Shown: piece by piece, positions 46,428 through 55,555 of the stretch
How the letters are laid out: each line of letters begins with the position of its first letter
Numbering within the stretch: the first letter of the stretch is position 1
Assembly: GCF_002904335.1 (NCBI RefSeq)
Contig: NZ_PPHF01000181.1
Span: 62,001-126,000, forward strand
DNA: 64,000 bases
Direction: 5' to 3'
From: Amycolatopsis sp. CA-126428
GTDB lineage: Bacteria; Actinomycetota; Actinomycetes; Mycobacteriales; Pseudonocardiaceae
Made by a program: the position numbers and the translations under genes
Notes under the pieces: model-generated
What the model was told of the DNA's origin: nothing
Database searches by the model: none
Seen by the model: the letters and a program-made list of their open reading frames with translations, nothing else

Positions 46428-49400
46428 CTAGATGCGGACACCGCGCGCGATGGCGGTACCGGTGTCGTGCTCGCTGCGTTCGATCTGGCCGTCCACAAAG
46501 GCCCGCAGCCCGTCGTCGCTGATGGACAGCTCCCCCACGAGCCGAACGGGCTCGTCGTTCCCGCGCAGGGAACCGAAAACGTCGCGGGCGGTCTCGTGCG
46601 GGACGACGAGCTCCGGCTTCCCGGTGCCGTTGTAGACCGGCGTAAACCCCGGCTGGAGCCATCCGCCTTCGTCGTACCAGTGGTGGGCCTGCCAGAAGCT
46701 CTTCGCGCCGAGCGGGTCGTGATAGCGGCTGGCGATGTAGGACAGGCCCCATTCCGCCTGCCCCGCCGGGAAAGCCGAGACCGGCCCGTAGATGCTCTCC
46801 ATCTGCTGGAACAGCCCGCGCGCCGAGCTGGTCGGATTCGCCGCGGCCGGGTTCCAGCCGGACTCGTGGCTGATCAGCCACGACAGCGCGTCCCACTGCG
46901 GACCGGAACCCCAGCCGTAGCGTCCGGCGACCGCGCGCACGGCCGCCACGACTTCGGGCGATCCGCTGGCGGTGGCGGTGCTGGCGAAGAGCTGGGCCAG
47001 CTGCTGCACGCCGACGTCGCGGGCACCCTCGATCGCGGTGCGCGCGACCCCGGCGCCGTCGACGGCCGCGACGTTGCCCGGGAAGAGCCGGACCGCGTCC
47101 TTGGCCTGGCGCAGCGCCTCGGCGAAGTACGGGCTGACCAGGGCGGCCGGGTCCAGGCCGCCGGCACCGCCGGACACAAAGGACCCGCCCACGACCGGCA
47201 GGAACGCGTGCCCGGTGAACTGCGAGGAGTCCGCGCCGGACGCGCCCGGCCCGACCTTCACCGGCACGTTGAAGGTCTGGGCCTCCAGGTTGACCCCGGC
47301 CAACGTCCCGGCCGTGTGGTGGGAGTTGTAGCCGGTGGCGAACGCCGAGCCGAGCCCCGGGGCGAACCCGGACCACGGCTGGCTCGCCGCGACCCCGAGC
47401 CGCCGGTACGGGCTGTCGCCGCGCAGTACGTTCGACACCGCCGAGAGCAGACCCGAGCAGTCGTACCCCGCCGGGCCGGAGGCACCCCAGACGTAGGGCT
47501 TCCCGGCCTGGGCGCGGGCGAACGACAGGCCGCGCGTGATCGCGGCATTAGCCTGGCTGCCCGTGTCGGCGACCAGGCCGCCCCGGGCATACCCGGCCGC
47601 GCGCAACGCCTCGGCCTGGCCGCCGTTGAGAGCGTCCAGGAACGGCACGATCCGCTTGGCGATGGCCGCGCGCACCACGAACTCCCCGCGCGAGAGCCTC
47701 GCGAGGATCGAGTCCGAGGTGGCGGTGCCCGGCCCGGAGACCGGGCCGCCGGTGGCGAACCCGATCGGGACCGGCCCGATCGGATGGTTCAGCCCGAAGT
47801 CGGCGTTGAGCTTGTTCCAGGCTGCGACGAGCCCGCCGTTGAGCGGCCACTGCAAGATCCAGCGCACCGGATTCCCGGCATAGCCGGGCATCTCGGCGAA
47901 CCGGCCCTGCACCCACCCGGCGGTCAGGCTCACTGCTGCGCGCAGCGCGCCCAGCCCGGCCACCAGACCGGACAGCGCGCTGTTCTGGGCGGTCACAGAC
48001 GCCTGGACCACGGCCGCCAGGGCCGACCAGGAACCGGCCATCGTGGATTGAAGCTGGGCCTGGCGGGCCACGATGACCGCGACCCCGGACGCCACGGCGG
48101 CCGAGGTCGCCAGCCACACGGCCACGGCCGTGCCCTGCACGCCCAGCAGGCTCGTGGTCAGGGCCAGGTCGGCAGCGGGCAGCAGGGTGCCGGTGTGCAG
48201 CTCCAGCAGCTCCAGGGCGGGCAGCAGGACGGTGGTGACCGTGTCGGCAAGGGCCGCCGACGCCGCGGTCAGCGCGTCGGTGGCCTGAGTGGACGCCGCC
48301 GGGTCCGCCGCCGTCGCCGAGGTGGCAACGGTCGAGGCCGGCGCCGCGCCGACGATGCCGCCCGCCGCGAACCGCGCCACCAGGCCGCCGCTGGCGGCGG
48401 CGACCGGTCGTCCGGCTCGGGCGGCGGAGTTGGCCGCCAGGATCGCGGCCGGGCCGATGGCGCGCACCAGCTCGGGCACGAGCACCGCTTCCCCGGGCGA
48501 GAGCAGCGCGCGGACGCTGTCGCGGCCCGGGGCGTAGCCGGGCAGGACCCCGCCGCGCGCGAGCTTGAGTTCGGGCAGCTCGTCGACGCCGGGGATCAGG
48601 CTTGCGGCGGTGTTGTAGACCTTGCGCAGGCCGTTGTTCCAGATGATGTCGATCACGAGCTGGATCGGCTTCTTCAGGAAATCGACGATCGTGTCGAACA
48701 CGCTCTTCGTGACGTCGCGCAGCTTTTCGAACCCGTCGCGCACGTCGGCGAGCCGATCACCGAACCAGCCGAGCACCGGCTTCACGACGTTGGTGTAGGC
48801 AGCAGACACGGCGCTGCCGATGGCGTCGAAGACCGGCTTGATCCCGTGGTCATACAGCCAGATCGCCGCGTCGCCGACGATCCGCAGGGCCAGCGCCCAG
48901 CCGTCGAAGTACGGCTTGAGCAGCGTGGACCAGACCCAGCCGAGGAACGATCCGATCGCCGAGAAGGCAGGCTGGATCGCGTTCGTCCACAGCCACGACG
49001 CCCCGTTGCCGATGAGCGTGAAGACCAGCACCCAGGCGTCGAAGTACGGCTTGAGCAGCGTCGTCCACAGCCACGAGAAGAACGAGCCGATGGCGCTGAA
49101 CGTCGGCTGGAGCGCGTTGGTCCACAGCCACGACGCGATCGCCGCGACCAGACGGAACCCGACGACCAAAGGTCCAATGAGGACAGTGGCGACGACGGCG
49201 GCGAGGATTCCCGCTGCCTGGCCGATGAACGAGAAGGTCGGCGAGAGGATGTTCGACCACAGCCATGAGGCGATCTGGCCGACAAACCTCAGTGCCGCAA
49301 CGATTCCGTCGAACGCGGGCTTGAGGATGTTGACGTAGGCCCACTGCGCCGCGTTCTGGATCGCACCCCACAGACCGATCCAGAAGTCACGGAAGCCCGC

Positions 49401-51140
49401 GCTGGTGTTCCAGAAGTACACGAACGCCGCGACCACGGCCGCGATCGCGCCGACGATCAGCCCGACCGGGTTGGCGTTCATGGCCGCGTTAAGCAGCCAC
49501 TGCGCCGCCGCCGCGCCCTTCGTGGCCAGCTCGTAGAGCTTGATCGCCCCCGACACAGCCGCGTATCCGGTGGCGAACGCGCCGATGGTGACGGCCATCG
49601 GGGCGAGCCAGTCGGCGTTCTCGCGCACCCACTGCACGGCATCGCCGAGCGCGGGCAGGAGAACCCCGCCGAAGAAGCTGACCAGGCCGGTTTCGAGGGT
49701 CCGCTGAAACGCGACGAGCCGCTGCCCGGCCGAGTCGTTGAGCGTGGCGCCCATCCGGTCGGCGGCTCCGGCGACGTCGCCGAGCGCGGCCACGGCCTTG
49801 CTCGGGTCCAGCGCGAACAACGCCTGCCCGAGGTCTTCGGCTTGGGTGCCGAAGAGCGCGACCGCTGCCTGTGACCGGGCGACCGGGTCGGGCATCGCGC
49901 GCAGCTTGTCGAGCACCAGGTCCAGCGCCTGCGTGGCCTGCGGGCCGCCGCGCGCGATCTTGGCGGCCATGTCGGCCGCGTTGAGTCCGATGGCCTGGAA
50001 TCCCTGCGCGGTCAGCTTGCTACCGTCGACCGCCCGGATGCTGAATTCCTTGATCGCGTCGGCGACCAGATCGGAATTCCGCGCCCCTGCTTGCATTCCC
50101 TGCACCAGCAGCCCGGTCGCCATCGAGGCGTCGAGACCGAACTTCTGGAACTGCACCGAATACTCAGTCATCGTGTCGAGCAGGTCTTGCGACCGGTCGG
50201 CGCCCTGCTGGAACCCGCGCGTGAGCACGTCGAGGGCTTCGTCGGCGTCGCGCGCGAGCCCCGTCTTCATCAGCTGGCCCACGGCCTGGGTGGTGCCGCC
50301 GAGGTCCTGATCGAACGCGGTGGCCAAGTTCAGGACCTTCGCGGTGATACCCGCGAGCTGGTCGTTGGTGGCGTCCTCCATGACGAGCCCGGACTGGATG
50401 ACTCCGCGAATGGCCTCGTTGATCTGGTCGAGGGAGTCGCCGTACGCCTGCGCGTACAGGGTGCCGGCGACCCGGCCGAGGTCGGCGGCCATGTCGGCGG
50501 GCGCGCCGAGCTGCGCGGCGAGCTTGTCGCCCAGGCGCGCGTTCTCCAGCGTGTCCATGGCGATCGACGCGGCGTTGCCGATCGCGGTCAGGCCGAAGGC
50601 GAAGCTTCCGGCCTGGCGGGCGGTGTCGGCCAGGGACGAGCCGAACCCGGCCGAGCGGCGTTCGGCCTTGTCCACCGAGACCGTGACGGTGTCGGTGGCG
50701 TCGGCGGCGTTGCGCTGGGCCTGCTCGAACTTGTCGGAGGTCGAGGCGGTGCGTTCCTGCGCGGTGGTCAGGGTCCGCTGGGCGGTCGCGAGCCGTTCTT
50801 CGGCGGCGGCGAGCGCGCTGGCTTTGGCGTTGCCCGAGGTACGGGTTTCCTCGAGGCGGGCTTCGGCGACGCGGACTTTGCCCGCTGCGTCGGCCTCGCG
50901 GTTGCGGGCGGTCTCCAGCTCGCCCGCGACCTTCTTGACGTTCTCCTTGGCCGCCTCGATGCCGGTACCCAGTGCGGTCCCGGCGCGGCGGCCGGCGTCC
51001 CCGGCCGAGCGCTCCAGCTCGCGGCTGATCTGCGCCCCGGCGCGGGTTCCGGCTCCGGCGGCCTGCTTGGCCAGCTCGGCGCCCCAGCCGCGCGCCGAGG
51101 GCAGGGTGTCGATCCAGACGACCTCGCCGGAGTTCACCAC
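46428..51140 (-). CDS. Tape measure protein with two peptidoglycan-hydrolase domains
   Basis: A 1570-residue tail tape measure. Residues 1-200 form coiled coils (AEARLEETRTSGNAKASALA), then the TP901-type core, then hydrophobic helices and Trp-rich repeats (SWLWTNALQPTFSAIGSFFS, repeated about four times). Two wall-cutting domains follow: an NlpC/P60-like module with the Cys in YDCSGLLSAV (about residue 1226) and a transglycosylase SLT/lysozyme-like module with HESGWNPAAANPTSSARGLF (about residue 1424). By the usual 0.15 nm per residue the tail would be near 230 nm; this is a rule-of-thumb estimate. The enzyme domains would open the wall during DNA injection. Confidence 0.9.
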   Translation of the reverse strand: MVNSGEVVWIDTLPSARGWGAELAKQAAGAGTRAGAQISRELERSAGDAGRRAGTALGTGIEAAKENVKKVAGELETARNREADAAGKVRVAEARLEETRTSGNAKASALAAAEERLATAQRTLTTAQERTASTSDKFEQAQRNAADATDTVTVSVDKAERRSAGFGSSLADTARQAGSFAFGLTAIGNAASIAMDTLENARLGDKLAAQLGAPADMAADLGRVAGTLYAQAYGDSLDQINEAIRGVIQSGLVMEDATNDQLAGITAKVLNLATAFDQDLGGTTQAVGQLMKTGLARDADEALDVLTRGFQQGADRSQDLLDTMTEYSVQFQKFGLDASMATGLLVQGMQAGARNSDLVADAIKEFSIRAVDGSKLTAQGFQAIGLNAADMAAKIARGGPQATQALDLVLDKLRAMPDPVARSQAAVALFGTQAEDLGQALFALDPSKAVAALGDVAGAADRMGATLNDSAGQRLVAFQRTLETGLVSFFGGVLLPALGDAVQWVRENADWLAPMAVTIGAFATGYAAVSGAIKLYELATKGAAAAQWLLNAAMNANPVGLIVGAIAAVVAAFVYFWNTSAGFRDFWIGLWGAIQNAAQWAYVNILKPAFDGIVAALRFVGQIASWLWSNILSPTFSFIGQAAGILAAVVATVLIGPLVVGFRLVAAIASWLWTNALQPTFSAIGSFFSWLWTTLLKPYFDAWVLVFTLIGNGASWLWTNAIQPAFSAIGSFLGWVWSTLLKPYFDGWALALRIVGDAAIWLYDHGIKPVFDAIGSAVSAAYTNVVKPVLGWFGDRLADVRDGFEKLRDVTKSVFDTIVDFLKKPIQLVIDIIWNNGLRKVYNTAASLIPGVDELPELKLARGGVLPGYAPGRDSVRALLSPGEAVLVPELVRAIGPAAILAANSAARAGRPVAAASGGLVARFAAGGIVGAAPASTVATSATAADPAASTQATDALTAASAALADTVTTVLLPALELLELHTGTLLPAADLALTTSLLGVQGTAVAVWLATSAAVASGVAVIVARQAQLQSTMAGSWSALAAVVQASVTAQNSALSGLVAGLGALRAAVSLTAGWVQGRFAEMPGYAGNPVRWILQWPLNGGLVAAWNKLNADFGLNHPIGPVPIGFATGGPVSGPGTATSDSILARLSRGEFVVRAAIAKRIVPFLDALNGGQAEALRAAGYARGGLVADTGSQANAAITRGLSFARAQAGKPYVWGASGPAGYDCSGLLSAVSNVLRGDSPYRRLGVAASQPWSGFAPGLGSAFATGYNSHHTAGTLAGVNLEAQTFNVPVKVGPGASGADSSQFTGHAFLPVVGGSFVSGGAGGLDPAALVSPYFAEALRQAKDAVRLFPGNVAAVDGAGVARTAIEGARDVGVQQLAQLFASTATASGSPEVVAAVRAVAGRYGWGSGPQWDALSWLISHESGWNPAAANPTSSARGLFQQMESIYGPVSAFPAGQAEWGLSYIASRYHDPLGAKSFWQAHHWYDEGGWLQPGFTPVYNGTGKPELVVPHETARDVFGSLRGNDEPVRLVGELSISDDGLRAFVDGQIERSEHDTGTAIARGVRI

Positions 51141-51188
51141 GACCGCTCACCCCGGCTCCCGTGGAACGAGGCCGCGCGGGCAGGCCGG

Positions 51189-51620
51189 TTATGCGGCGGC
51201 GGGACGGGGTTTGTACTGGTCGAGGTAGGCGATCACGTCAGCGGCGTCGACGTCGCCGCGGTCACCGATGCGGTCCTTGTCCGGCTCGCCGGGCCGCGAG
51301 AGCGGGCGCGGGCGGCGCAAGCCCTTCATCCCGGCGCCGCGTCCGGTGACCATCGTGTTCTCCGCCAGCCGGTCGGCCACAATGGCCAGCAGGTATTCGA
51401 CGTCGGTCCAGGCGTGCCCGTGCACCGTGCGGTGAAACGCCGAGGTCGGCGGCAGATGCTCGATCAGCACGCGCAGGTGCCGCAAGCTGATCTGCCCGCG
51501 CCAGAACTCGGCGACGGGGTTGCGTGGCGCGTAGGTCGCGCAGAGGGCGGCTTCTATCGCTTCCGGCGCTTCGCCGAGGAGGTCGAGCGCCGTGTAGGGC
51601 GGCCGTCTTCGTTGTCCTGC
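51189..51620 (-). CDS. Tail assembly chaperone, frameshift extension
   Basis: A frame without its own start codon continues the chaperone in the -1 phase: PPYTALDLLGEAPEAIEAAL, then FWRGQISLRHLRVLIEHLPP and so on to PRPAAA at 51189. It is typical of the second half of siphophage G/GT-type chaperones, made by programmed frameshifting in the overlap (about 51560-51640). I see no canonical slippery heptamer, so the exact slip point is unknown; the left boundary of the extension is approximate. Confidence 0.75.
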   Translation of the reverse strand, partial: AGQRRRPPYTALDLLGEAPEAIEAALCATYAPRNPVAEFWRGQISLRHLRVLIEHLPPTSAFHRTVHGHAWTDVEYLLAIVADRLAENTMVTGRGAGMKGLRRPRPLSRPGEPDKDRIGDRGDVDAADVIAYLDQYKPRPAAA

Positions 51621-51895
51621 TTCATCTTCTGCATGTACTGGTTGATCGCGAGGATGACGTACCCGGCGCGGCCACCGGCTGCGACGAATGTGGCGTACTG
51701 GTCTTCGCCGAGGTAGTACTCGGCGACCTCGACATCGGTCTGCATGTCGAGCAGACCGTCCTTCCAGTCGTCTTCGGCGGTGATCGGGTCGGTGCAGGAC
51801 CACTCCTGGGCCTTGAAGGTGAAGGTGAAGTGGTCGGCGCTGCCGGTGGCTTCCTCGCGCTGGGCGAGGATGGCGTCCATGTCGATGGTGGACAA
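51554..51895 (-). CDS. Tail assembly chaperone, upstream product
   Basis: A 113-residue protein (MSTIDMDAILAQREEATGSA; ITAEDDWKDGLLDMQTDVEV; INQYMQKMKQDNEDGRP) that precedes the tape measure, the classic place of the tail chaperone. It is made with and without the frameshifted extension, and both bind the tape measure during tail assembly. The end RRSTSSAKRRKR is the out-of-phase reading of the overlap and probably has no separate role. Confidence 0.8.
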   Translation of the reverse strand: MSTIDMDAILAQREEATGSADHFTFTFKAQEWSCTDPITAEDDWKDGLLDMQTDVEVAEYYLGEDQYATFVAAGGRAGYVILAINQYMQKMKQDNEDGRPTRRSTSSAKRRKR

Positions 51896-51939
51896 GGCGG
51901 TGTTCTCCGTTCGGTGAGCGTGGGTGAGCGCACGAAGGA

Positions 51940-51983
51940 GGGGGCCGATGTGGACCGCTCACCACTTGTCCACATCGGCCCCC
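51940..51983. terminator. 16-bp hairpin between major tail and chaperone genes
   Basis: GGGGGCCGATGTGGAC and its perfect complement flank a 12-base loop, directly after the major tail protein gene (minus strand). Phages commonly place a partial terminator here to make more tail tube protein than tape measure. Confidence 0.7.
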
Positions 51984-51996
51984 GATCAGGGGCGGC

Positions 51997-52587
51997 TTAC
52001 GAGCCGCTGGCGGCGGGAAGTTCCCAGCCTTCCTTGTAGACCCGCAGGGCGGAGTAGCCGTCCGAGCCCGGGTAGGCGGTGATCGTCACGTCGTACCCGA
52101 TCAGCGTGTCGGACTTGTAGGTGACCTCGCCGCGTTCGGACACCTCCGCCATGGGCAGAAAGATCCGGCGGTGGTAGATGCCGTCGATGACGTCGATGCC
52201 GAAGCACCGCAGGTCCCGTTCCGGCTTTCCCTTCTCCACGAACGACACCACGGCGTCCTTGCCGGTGCCGGTCTGGGTCATGTCTTCCAGCCCGACGCGG
52301 TAGTACAGGCTGATGGTGTCGAACTTCGACTCCCACAGCGTGGCCTGATAGGTCTGGGTGGACTTGGTGATCTCCGACCGGATCGGCGTCGCGGACTGCC
52401 AAGGCGTGAAATCCTCCTTGTCTTCGTCGCGGCCTTCGACGATCCCGTCGTCGGAGATGTAGCCGAGATCGCGCATGGCGGCGTTCCACGCCTCCATCGC
52501 CGTCGCGCTCGGCGCGGTCGTCCCGAGGGGGCCGACGTAGAGCGCCCCGGTCACGCCCAGGCGCGCCAGGGCAGAGTTCTGTGCCAC
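51997..52587 (-). CDS. Major tail (tube) protein
   Basis: A 196-residue protein with the beta-rich tube-protein pattern: a short N-terminus (ALARLGVTGALYVGPLGTTA), paired strands (TYQATLWESKFDTISLYYRV) and a C-terminal PGSDGYSALRVYKEGWEL strand. It is encoded between the connector genes and the chaperones, and followed by a strong hairpin, which fits the most abundant tail protein. ATG 52587 has an AGGGAGA site. It should assemble as stacked hexamers around the tape measure. Confidence 0.8.
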   Translation of the reverse strand: MAQNSALARLGVTGALYVGPLGTTAPSATAMEAWNAAMRDLGYISDDGIVEGRDEDKEDFTPWQSATPIRSEITKSTQTYQATLWESKFDTISLYYRVGLEDMTQTGTGKDAVVSFVEKGKPERDLRCFGIDVIDGIYHRRIFLPMAEVSERGEVTYKSDTLIGYDVTITAYPGSDGYSALRVYKEGWELPAASGS

Positions 52588-52658
52588 GGGGTGTATCTCC
52601 CTTGCGGTGCGGGGCCCCGGGTGAGCGATCGGGGGCGCGGATCAGGACGTGGCCGGGC

Positions 52659-53054
52659 CTATGCGGCCCGGATGGTGAGTTCGGCGGTCAGGCCGCTGCG
52701 GTGGACCGACGGGTTGTAGTCCGGCCGCCAGGACGGGCCGGCGGGTTCGGCGACGTCCGTGACGTGGCCCCACTCGTTGCCCTGCCCGGCCAGCGCGTAC
52801 AGGTGGCCGGACACAGTGGATGCGAGGTCGGTCGCGGCGGCCCGGGTGGCGGCGTAGGTGTCGATGTCGACACGCGGGCGCCACAGCAGCGGCGCGGTAC
52901 CAGACCAGGGGCGGGCGAGCTTCGGGCCGGGCAGGCAGGTGACCTGCACGACCGGGAGGGCCTGCTCGAACCGGGCGGGCAGCTCGGCCACCACGCGGAC
53001 TCCGCCGAGGCGCGCGGTGAGCCAGGCCACCACCAGCGCCTCGGCGTCGATCAC
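52659..53054 (-). CDS. Tail terminator/completion protein
   Basis: A 131-residue alpha/beta protein (ALVVAWLTARLGGVRVVAEL; PVVQVTCLPGPKLARPWSGT; ATDLASTVSGHLYALAGQGN) resembling DUF3168-type tail completion proteins that cap the tail for joining to the head. GTG 53054 overlaps the stop of the next gene upstream (GTGA). Position immediately before the major tail gene supports the call. Confidence 0.7.
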   Translation of the reverse strand: MIDAEALVVAWLTARLGGVRVVAELPARFEQALPVVQVTCLPGPKLARPWSGTAPLLWRPRVDIDTYAATRAAATDLASTVSGHLYALAGQGNEWGHVTDVAEPAGPSWRPDYNPSVHRSGLTAELTIRAA

Positions 53055-53227
53055 GTCGCGGCGGTCTTGGCGGCGGGCTTGCGGGCCGTGGCCTTCTCGC
53101 CGGGCTCGTCCTCGGCGTAGCGGGCGCGACCCTCGTTGACCATGACGGCCGCCGCGTCGTCGTCGACGTCGACGGTCTTGCCGATCTTCGTGTGGTCGCG
53201 GCTGAACGCGACGATCACCTTGGCCAC
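53051..53227 (-). CDS. Small head-tail joining region protein
   Basis: A 58-residue protein starting at GTG 53227: MAKVIVAFSRDHTKIGKTVD, then an Asp/Ala stretch and a Lys/Ala-rich tail (KATARKPAAKTAAT). Small proteins of this kind are common between connector genes of actinophages. Both ends overlap or abut neighbouring genes, which supports it. Confidence 0.6.
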   Translation of the reverse strand: MAKVIVAFSRDHTKIGKTVDVDDDAAAVMVNEGRARYAEDEPGEKATARKPAAKTAAT

Positions 53228-53238
53228 AGTGGCCTCCT

Positions 53239-53514
53239 CTACTTGCTGCCGGCGGCGCGGCCGAGGGCGCGGTGCCGGGGAACGTTCTCGGTGCCGTACT
53301 CGCCGTAGGGGTCGTTGTGCACGACACGGGCGTAGGCGCGGCCCTTCGGCCGGACGCCTTCTTCGACGGTGACGGTGGCTTCGGATTCGGCGGCGTTGAG
53401 GTTGGCGCGGGTGCGCGCGGCGATCTGGTCGGCGACCAGTCGCAGGCGCTTGCGGACCGAGGGCAGCGCCACGATGCGGCGCCAGTCGCGGTCGGAGAGC
53501 TGGAGACGAGGCAT
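53239..53514 (-). CDS. Head-tail connector protein (HK97 gp10-like)
   Basis: A 91-residue protein (LSDRDWRRIVALPSVRKRLR, LVADQIAARTRANLNAAESE, AYARVVHNDPYGEYGTENVP) matching the short gp10/neck type, with an N-terminal helical part and a beta C-terminus. ATG 53514 overlaps the stop of the upstream connector. It probably forms part of the neck. Confidence 0.68.
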   Translation of the reverse strand: MPRLQLSDRDWRRIVALPSVRKRLRLVADQIAARTRANLNAAESEATVTVEEGVRPKGRAYARVVHNDPYGEYGTENVPRHRALGRAAGSK

Positions 53515-53858
53515 CAGCCGCTCACTTTCTGGATGTCGACTTCGCAGTGGTGGACCGCGCCGGGCCGGATTGGGTGCGGCCAGCGGGCAACTTCCCCGAC
53601 GACTTCGCAGGTGCGCCCGGCCCATTCGACGCGGTCGGTGGGTTCCAGGTCGAGGTCCATTCCGGCCGGGGTGTAGATGCGCCACCCGGTGGTGACCATG
53701 TCCCGGGCGTCCCCGGTGGCCTCCGTGGACGATCGCGGCTGTACGCACACCCCGGCCACGACGGTGCGGGTACCGGCGGCGTAGTCGAGAACGTCGGAGC
53801 CGTAGCGGTCCTGGGTGACCTGGGGGCGGACGAGCGTGACCGTGTCGCCGAAGATCAC
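53514..53858 (-). CDS. Head-closure protein (head-tail adaptor)
   Basis: A 114-residue beta-barrel protein (MIFGDTVTLVRPQVTQDRYG; VTTGWRIYTPAGMDLDLEPT; DRVEWAGRTCEVVGEVARWP), the SPP1 gp16-like stopper pattern. It overlaps the downstream gene by one base and the upstream gene by 4 bp. It should close the portal channel after packaging. Confidence 0.75.
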   Translation of the reverse strand: MIFGDTVTLVRPQVTQDRYGSDVLDYAAGTRTVVAGVCVQPRSSTEATGDARDMVTTGWRIYTPAGMDLDLEPTDRVEWAGRTCEVVGEVARWPHPIRPGAVHHCEVDIQKVSG

Positions 53859-54388
53859 GTCTGGTCCCCGCGGTTGAGCCGGTGTGCCTCAACTGCCGTC
53901 TTCCAGGTCTGCGGCATTTCGGCGTCCGGGGTGGTGTAGGAGACCGACTCGCCGCCGACGGTCATCGCGGACACGCCCGGCTGGACGGTCAGCAGGTAGC
54001 GGGCCTCGGTCAGGACGGCGTCGGCGACCTCGTCGGGGATCGGGTCGTGGCCGTGGGTGTAGACGACGCGGACGGCGTCCAGTTCGTCCGGCCAGCAGGT
54101 CCGGCTGTGCAGGACGCCCAGGCGGGACCAGGTGAAGTCGGTGGCGGGGCGCCCGTGGACCTCGACGGTGGTCACGGCGAGCACGGGGGCGGCCGGGAGG
54201 AACAGCACCGTTGCGCCGTACCCGTCGAGCCAGATTTCGTCATCAGCCACACGCGACACCGAGTGCCGGACCGCGCCACGGAACCGGGCCGAGGCCGACG
54301 CGAGCGCGTCGGTCACGGCCGGGTCGGCGGCGTCGCGGCCTGCCCATCGGGCCAGCACGGCCGGGTCAGCCAGGAGCGGGAGAGGCAT
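53855..54388 (-). CDS. Head-tail connector (gp15/gp6-like adaptor)
   Basis: A 177-residue mostly helical protein with a beta insert (DPAVLARWAGRDAADPAVTD; GYGATVLFLPAAPVLAVTTV; VADAVLTEARYLLTVQPGVS), the pattern of the first connector after the capsid. ATG 54388 was chosen for the strong GGGAGGAG site; a frame to 54436 adds no supported sequence. Upstream of it lies a 239-bp space with the moron on the opposite strand. Confidence 0.72.
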   Translation of the reverse strand: MPLPLLADPAVLARWAGRDAADPAVTDALASASARFRGAVRHSVSRVADDEIWLDGYGATVLFLPAAPVLAVTTVEVHGRPATDFTWSRLGVLHSRTCWPDELDAVRVVYTHGHDPIPDEVADAVLTEARYLLTVQPGVSAMTVGGESVSYTTPDAEMPQTWKTAVEAHRLNRGDQT

Positions 54389-54627
54389 GGTGCTCCTCCC
54401 TGGTCTTAGTGAGGTCGGCACGTACGCCGTCGACACCTGTCGGTTATGCTCGCGATTGTCAGTTGCTTACGTAGAAATTCGCTATACGGGCGTTCAGTAA
54501 CGAGCCGGAGTGGCGCGAGCGAACTTTCGGCTGCCGCGGCTCTATCTTGTAACAAGCTCAATCAGTATTGCGACCCAAGTGGGGAGGCTGTGCACGGGGC
54601 TCAGACGACCTAAGTCGGTGATAACTA

Positions 54628-55470
54628 ATGTTAGACATGAGTCCGAGAGATCTGCTCAATCCAGTAGTTCTGTCCGCATCTCTCTTCATCGAAGGCATGA
54701 CCCCCAGAGGTCAGAATGAAAAAATGGCAAGGACATCGAAGTCTTATTCGGTACTGACGTCGTTGCGTCGCCGACTAGGATTAATTGCCGTAATCATCTT
54801 CTCGTTTCCATACTTGGGCGTGAACGCTATGTCCAGCGTCGTACATGACGCTCTGGAGAATCTTAGTGTGGCCAGCCTGGTCGTGATTGCGGTCGTCACA
54901 TTGTGGCGACTGTCTTTCTTGACTAAGATCCCGTTGTCTGCAGCACCATTATTCCCGGCCCCACTTCGGCGCGCCCTGCTGTCGGTTGCGCTTACATATT
55001 TGGCAATCTGGCTTCTGCCGATTGGTAGTGCCTATTTTGACGAGAACGGCGGCATTCTCCTCAACTTTATTTGGGGTTTGTCACTTTTGTGGCTTGGCCT
55101 CTTCTTTGTCACGATGGTACTGGTGCTTATCCTGACGTCCTTCGGCGTCGACGAGGCGCATCCCCTGATTGACCCGATCGCTGCGATCATTACTGCGATT
55201 GTCATCTACTGGATACAGAACTCTCGCCTGCCCAACACTAATGGCGTCCCCGTATCAACATTGCGTTTGATCTATCTATCTGCACTTCTATCGATCATTC
55301 TGATATCATCAGTCGAGCTGGTTCGCATGCTTTTTCGCGGACACAGACTCGGTAGCATTCCGGTTGAATCGACCGAAGAAGAACTTTCCGTTGACCTGCG
55401 TCGGCACATGAACAAAATGACCATTATTGGCACAATTGTAATCATCATAGTAATGATAAAGATTACTTGA
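54628..55470 (+). CDS. AT-rich multi-spanning membrane protein (moron)
   Basis: A 280-residue protein with six or more membrane helices (LGLIAVIIFSFPYLGVNAMS; ALTYLAIWLLPIGSAYFDEN; LLWLGLFFVTMVLVLILTSF and others) and a short acidic cytoplasmic part (STEEELSVDLRRHMNKM). It is on the strand opposite to all late genes and its DNA is far lower in G+C than its neighbours, so it is a recent insertion expressed on its own. Such morons are often lysogenic conversion or superinfection-exclusion genes; the family is not recognised. ATG 54628 or the later ATG 54700 are possible starts. Confidence 0.65.
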   Translation: MLDMSPRDLLNPVVLSASLFIEGMTPRGQNEKMARTSKSYSVLTSLRRRLGLIAVIIFSFPYLGVNAMSSVVHDALENLSVASLVVIAVVTLWRLSFLTKIPLSAAPLFPAPLRRALLSVALTYLAIWLLPIGSAYFDENGGILLNFIWGLSLLWLGLFFVTMVLVLILTSFGVDEAHPLIDPIAAIITAIVIYWIQNSRLPNTNGVPVSTLRLIYLSALLSIILISSVELVRMLFRGHRLGSIPVESTEEELSVDLRRHMNKMTIIGTIVIIIVMIKIT

Positions 55471-55555
55471 CGCCTCGACAACTGATTATCGAGTGAGCAT
55501 GTCTTGCGTGGCAAAGTCGGTCACTGATGGGCAATGGTTTTGGCTACAGTTGGAC

